Below, piece by piece: positions 60,341 through 64,000 of a stretch of 64,000 bases of DNA. The notes under the pieces are model-generated. The model had not been told where the DNA came from. It searched no databases and worked only from the letters and a program-made list of their open reading frames with translations. Made by a program: the position numbers and the translations under genes. This stretch comes from Helicostylum pulchrum (lineage: Eukaryota; Mucoromycota; Mucoromycetes; Mucorales; Mucoraceae). Positions within the stretch are counted from its first letter, which is position 1; each line of letters begins with the position of its first letter. The DNA lies in assembly GCA_025677825.1 (NCBI GenBank), contig JAIXMO010000086.1, positions 1 through 64,000 on the forward strand, read 5' to 3'.

Positions 60341-63300
60341 ATGAAGAAAAAAGGAAAAGTAGTGGAAAGGAAAGGGACAGAGGGTAGAGTATATAGTTAT
60401 TTCAGTGACTTATGTAATGATACTGACAACATAGTTGGTGATGGAATAGGTGGGTCCTGCGGAAGAGCAGCAGACTTGGAAGAAGTAAATAAAACCGTCA
60501 AAGATGATTTAGATGATGATGATTTTCAGCCTCCAATTATTACTAGAAAAAGAAAAGGTATGTATTATTATAATAAACTTTCAATACGTAAAAAATCTAA
60601 CGTAAAAACAAAAGTCAAAGCGAACACCCTACTGACTCAGTCTCAAGATAAGAAGTATAAGGGCAAGGGCAAGGGCAAGGGCAAGGGAAAGGGAAAGACT
60701 TTAGATACTGTGTGTATCCGAAATGAAGTTGGAAGCACAAACACGTGTAGCTCCTCTACAACACGCACCAATGTTATAACTCTTGCGGACTATGACTTTG
60801 ACTCCAGTGACGACTTTGATGAATAAACTGTCAAAAGTGTTGATTTAGGGGAATCGAGCAAGTTTATTCCAGTCAAAAAAGGATCTAAAAATATTGTCGT
60901 TAAATCTACTTCAACTGCTACTGATAAAGCCGATCTAACTATTAAAAAAGCAGGTGATTCTGGAGCAAGCCCGAAGAATACCAAAGAAGAACCTGCTATA
61001 AGTAAACAATTTATAGCCGTAAAAGCAGCTATAAGTAATACATGGAAGCCAGAATACCTCCAGCCATTACATGAGTTTGTGGATGCTGTAAACAAAGTAG
61101 TCTCTCATACATTTGCCTTTACCAAATATATCTTTGTAAAGGAGTGGCAATAGATATTGGATTTGACCTGAACAGCTTCGTCAACAAGAACTTTTTCGTG
61201 GAAGCGTTCTTGAGACTTGTGGATAAACAGGTGCGCGATGGCAGTGACTCTGGGAAAACTAAATTGAATGATTCTATAAAATTATATAGACAATTGATTG
61301 CTAAACACAAAGACTCCTATTGCAAAGATACCAGCTACATCCCGCCAAAGTTGGTACATTCTCAGCAAATTGCCTTGTATGAATGCACAAAAAATTCAAA
61401 CCGTCTATCAAAACAACATCAAAGCGCATTTTGGTACTAGATTACGTACCATGTTGAATAAACTGTTCGGAAAAGAGGAAAAGTTGAACAATCTCCGCGA
61501 AAGAATGAAAGCTGAAGGATTTACTGAAAAAGATATAAAAGAAGCTTGTCATAAAGAGGTTTTTAATCCATGTACTCAAGTAAAGCTTGCCGTCGCAAGT
61601 AAAAAAATACCTCCTGCCAACATCTTGGATGAAACGTCTAGATCGTGTATAAGAAACTTTCTCTTTGCATACCTTGACAGCTATAAATTTCAAAAAGATT
61701 ATATTTTTTTATGATGTAGCGGCCCGCCCAACGAATCACTTCAAAGCTTTTTACAAACTCGCGCGGTTTTTTGAATCAGAAAAGCAGAAAAATTCAACTG
61801 TTTTCCTTTACGAACAACATTTATTCCAGCATATATTACATTGGATAGTAAGATAGTAAATTCTCATATTATCAAAAACAAAAAACCGATGAACGACAAA
61901 ACTGAAACCTGGAAAAAAGTGATTTCAGTTGACTTGCAGAAAAGACTATTCAAAGACCAAGGTGTAAAAAAATCTCGCCGTTTCGAAGGAACGATTGAAA
62001 CTGACGGTATTGGGGTGTCTATTATCAAAAAAAACATGCCTACAACTAGAAAAAAGGGTTCAGCCAAAGTTGCAAAGAAGAAGCCTAAGCCAAAAGATGA
62101 TTGTATGAGGTACATTGAAACGTTGACACAAGCAGAGTTGGCAAATACAAACAAAAAGTGTGTTTTAATAGATCCTGGCCGACGCGACCTCCTATACTGC
62201 ATGAAGGAGACAGGTACAGCTGAACAAAAGAATTGTTTATCTTCAGAAAGACTAACAGGTCAAAACAATCAAGACACTTTAGAATTCTGCGAAAAGTAAC
62301 CAAACCGACCGTAATCAAAAATTCAGAAGCGCTCCTTTCGAAAAAGCAATCATTTACTGTAGGTGTAGATAAGTTCTTAAAGTATATAAAGGCTAGAACT
62401 TCTGTGGACAATGTATTAAGCCAATACTATGGTAATGAAACACAAAAATCCGAAGAGATATATTTCCCCGACTCCTGCTTCGATTTTCATGTGAATGAGA
62501 AGGGTAACCTCTATTTCGGCAGCTTATATATAACAAGAATCCAAGACTTCTCTTAACAACACAATGTTACAAACTCCCAACGGTATGCTACGAATATACG
62601 AATAATGCAACAACAAACGCATATTTCGAGATGATTAGACGAAGCTGCCAAGGCTGAAGTGCTTGCGCTTGCAGACGAGATGTTCACAAGAGAGCAAGTT
62701 GGTTTAAGACAACGTGCAAGCGGGTTGTTAGAAAAATTACAGGCCCTACCATTTAGAAAGTTCAAATTTTCGAACAAATTTTATTATGATTAAAGCGATG
62801 AAAAGTTAGTAAGAAACTTAAAGGAAAAATTTGGTTCGGACGTCATCCTGGTATTGGGGAATTGGTCTGCTGCTAATACAAAATACCACGAACCTACAAG
62901 GAATAAGAGTTTGATCCATATGTTAAAAAAAATAGTTTTACGGTGCATCTAATTGATGAATTTAAGACTTCTTCAAAGTGTCCCAAGCGCGAAGACGACT
63001 TAGAAAACTTTAAGGTAGTAAAAAATCCACAACCATACAAAAGACTTCATTCTCCAACAGTTAAATGTCGTGGTTTATTGAGGTATATTACATTAGTAAT
63101 TGTAACAATAAAACACGTAACAATAATAACGACTGAAAAAAAAAACATTATGGAATAGAGATCTTGCCGTCGTCTTAAATTTTAGAAAAATCTTAATCTG
63201 TCTAAGGTTTTCAGGTACACGTCCCGCGGTCTTGAATAGAAAACCAAGTTCAAAAAATATTTGGAAACTTTCCGCCGTAGTTATCGCTATGGCTTATTAG
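60341..63300 (+). pseudogene. Decayed Fanzor/TnpB-like RuvC nuclease, copy B
   Basis: This is a diverged relative of copy A, broken by more than ten lesions. The N-terminus from ATG 60341 is charged, with DDDDFQPP, a (GK)n run and acidic patches, and reaches TAA 60824-60826. The same frame continues to about 61140, then shifts near 61140, 61390, 61705, 61800, 62235 and 62935, with extra stops near 62555, 62638 and 62792. Conserved blocks follow copy A in order: KHKDSYC, SQQIALYECTK, NNIKAHFG, ARPTNHFKAFYKLARF, IETDGIGVSIIKKN. Next comes an intact RuvC-I VLIDPGRRDLLYCMKE (Asp codon 62171-62173), then VILVLGNWSAANTKYHEPTR, IDEFKTSSKCP (Glu codon 62958-62960), KCRGLLR and the RuvC-III motif LWNRDLAVVLNF (Asp codon 63160-63162). 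The zinc-ribbon CxxC is damaged (CPKRE). It is inactive. Family call is as for copy A. Confidence 0.78.
60658..60696 (+). repeat. Hexanucleotide GGCAAG repeat (Gly-Lys)n
   Basis: Six or so tandem GGCAAG/GGAAAG units encode a Gly-Lys run in the N-terminal part of Fanzor-like copy B. The repeat is in frame. Confidence 0.8.
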
Positions 63301-63350
63301 TGCAGGTAATGTACCTATTTTATAAACCCAAAACGACAATAGTTGGTGAA

Positions 63351-63440
63351 CTAACCGATATTTTGATTTCAGGTTAGAGACATTTATTTTTTGCTAAACG
63401 ATATTTATTTTTTTACTAACGACATTTGATTTTTCAAAAC
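63351..63440. repeat. Three imperfect CTAACGATATTTGATTT repeats
   Basis: Units begin at 63351 (CTAACCGATATTTTGATTTC), 63394 (CTAAACGATATTTATTTT) and 63416 (CTAACGACATTTGATTTTTC). They lie 50-140 bases after the end of Fanzor-like copy B, where the element's end and its guide-RNA region would be expected. A CGACAAT motif lies just before (63333-63340). Element boundaries are not defined. Confidence 0.5.
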
Positions 63441-63774
63441 GGACAAAATTTACAGGTCACGCTGTATGAGACTCTCTAACCCCCTTTATTTATTTATTTA
63501 TTTTCTCCAAGATATAAATGATTGCAGAATACATATAGATATTAAATTTAAAATAAAGGTGATGATGATGCCATCCAAAGTGTGGAATGTGTCAAGACTT
63601 TTTGTTATTGTTGAGTAAGTAAGCCCCCGAATGTAATTTGTTTATCATGTCACATGAACTTGCTATTAGTATACTCGGCAAAGCGTAGTAGCTTTTACAG
63701 TGAAAAAAAAAAAGTTTATTTCGAAAAAGTTTTTTTTTTTTTTTGTGCTTTTTTGTATGGTATAATAAGGATAT
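63441..63774. other. Intergenic region
   Basis: AT-rich 3' flank of the gene running off the window, with poly-A and poly-T runs. Nothing else is supported. Confidence 0.5.
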
Positions 63775-64000
63775 TTATTTTCTAGGTTGAATAAGATCAG
63801 GTATTAACTTTTCTTTTGTGGAAGGTTCATGATGATATGTGTCCACTAGTATAAAATCTCTCTTTCTTTTATGTGTTGTGGATGCAGAAGGGGAAGGAGT
63901 AGTTCTTATTTGACCAAAGAAGAAGAATGAAGCGTCTTCTAATACTTGAGTATCATTAATAATACTATCTGTCAAGTCGAAAAAGAAGGTTGGTGGTGGA
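63775..64000 (-). CDS. C-terminal exon of an unknown protein (partial)
   Basis: A minus-strand frame is open from the window edge to its stop at 63775. It reads PPPTFFFDLTDSIINDTQVL, then a hydrophobic patch (ASFFFFGQI), a Ser/Thr/Pro stretch, a basic cluster THKRKRDFI and HHEPSTKEKLIPDLIQP. The text continues past 64000, so the 5' part is missing. No domain is recognised; the KRKR cluster could be a nuclear signal. Confidence 0.5.
   Translation of the reverse strand, partial: PPPTFFFDLTDSIINDTQVLEDASFFFFGQIRTTPSPSASTTHKRKRDFILVDTYHHEPSTKEKLIPDLIQPRK

Overview
The window reads as nuclear DNA of an early-diverging filamentous fungus, most likely Mucoromycota (Mucorales type). It is AT-rich, with homopolymer A/T tracts throughout. 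Genes carry many short introns (about 50-110 nt, GT-AG with GTAAGT-like donors) and contain fungal markers: a Zn2Cys6 regulator, a sphingolipid C9-methyltransferase and a PMP47-type carrier. The genus is inference only. All exon joins were worked out by hand from reading frame, splice sites and protein-family fit.

Layout: 1-488, 3' end of a peroxisomal carrier. 0.8-2.4 kb, decayed Tc1/mariner transposase and another relic. 4.2-5.8 kb, sphingolipid C9-methyltransferase, convergent with a WD40 protein (5.95-8.4 kb). 8.5-9.4 kb, unidentified relic. 10.3-12.7 kb, mitochondrial Hsp70. 13.3-16.0 kb, decayed Fanzor/TnpB-like RuvC nuclease gene (copy A). 16.9-17.3 kb, small unknown protein. 18.9-20.3 kb, seven-exon heme oxygenase. 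21.6-27.0 kb, two tandem multi-C2H2 zinc-finger genes. 27-33 kb, gene-poor stretch with relics and an inverted repeat. 33.2-36.6 kb, Zn2Cys6 transcription factor. 36.8-43.1 kb, twelve-exon giant coiled-coil protein. 44.6-46.8 kb, a Fanzor-like gene of a second lineage broken into two head-to-head halves. 47.2-47.9 kb, type II peroxiredoxin ending in SKL. 48.3-49.1 kb, MULE transposase relic. 52.4-53.1 kb, single-pass membrane protein. 53.8-54.7 kb, ribosomal P0. 55.1-56.6 kb, mitochondrial Obg GTPase. 56.8-57.1 kb, small complex I-like subunit. 57.3-59.7 kb, RABL6-type GTPase. 60.3-63.3 kb, another decayed Fanzor-like gene (copy B). 63.8 kb to the end, the 3' part of an unknown gene.

The housekeeping genes are independent of one another and do not form a pathway, although mitochondrial functions (Hsp70, Mtg2, a complex I-like subunit) and peroxisomal ones (carrier, SKL peroxiredoxin) recur. 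The most unusual content is three loci of eukaryotic TnpB-like (Fanzor, OMEGA-type) nucleases from at least two lineages. All three are recognisable by RuvC-I, RuvC-III and zinc-ribbon motifs, and all three are inactivated by stops, frameshifts or inversion.
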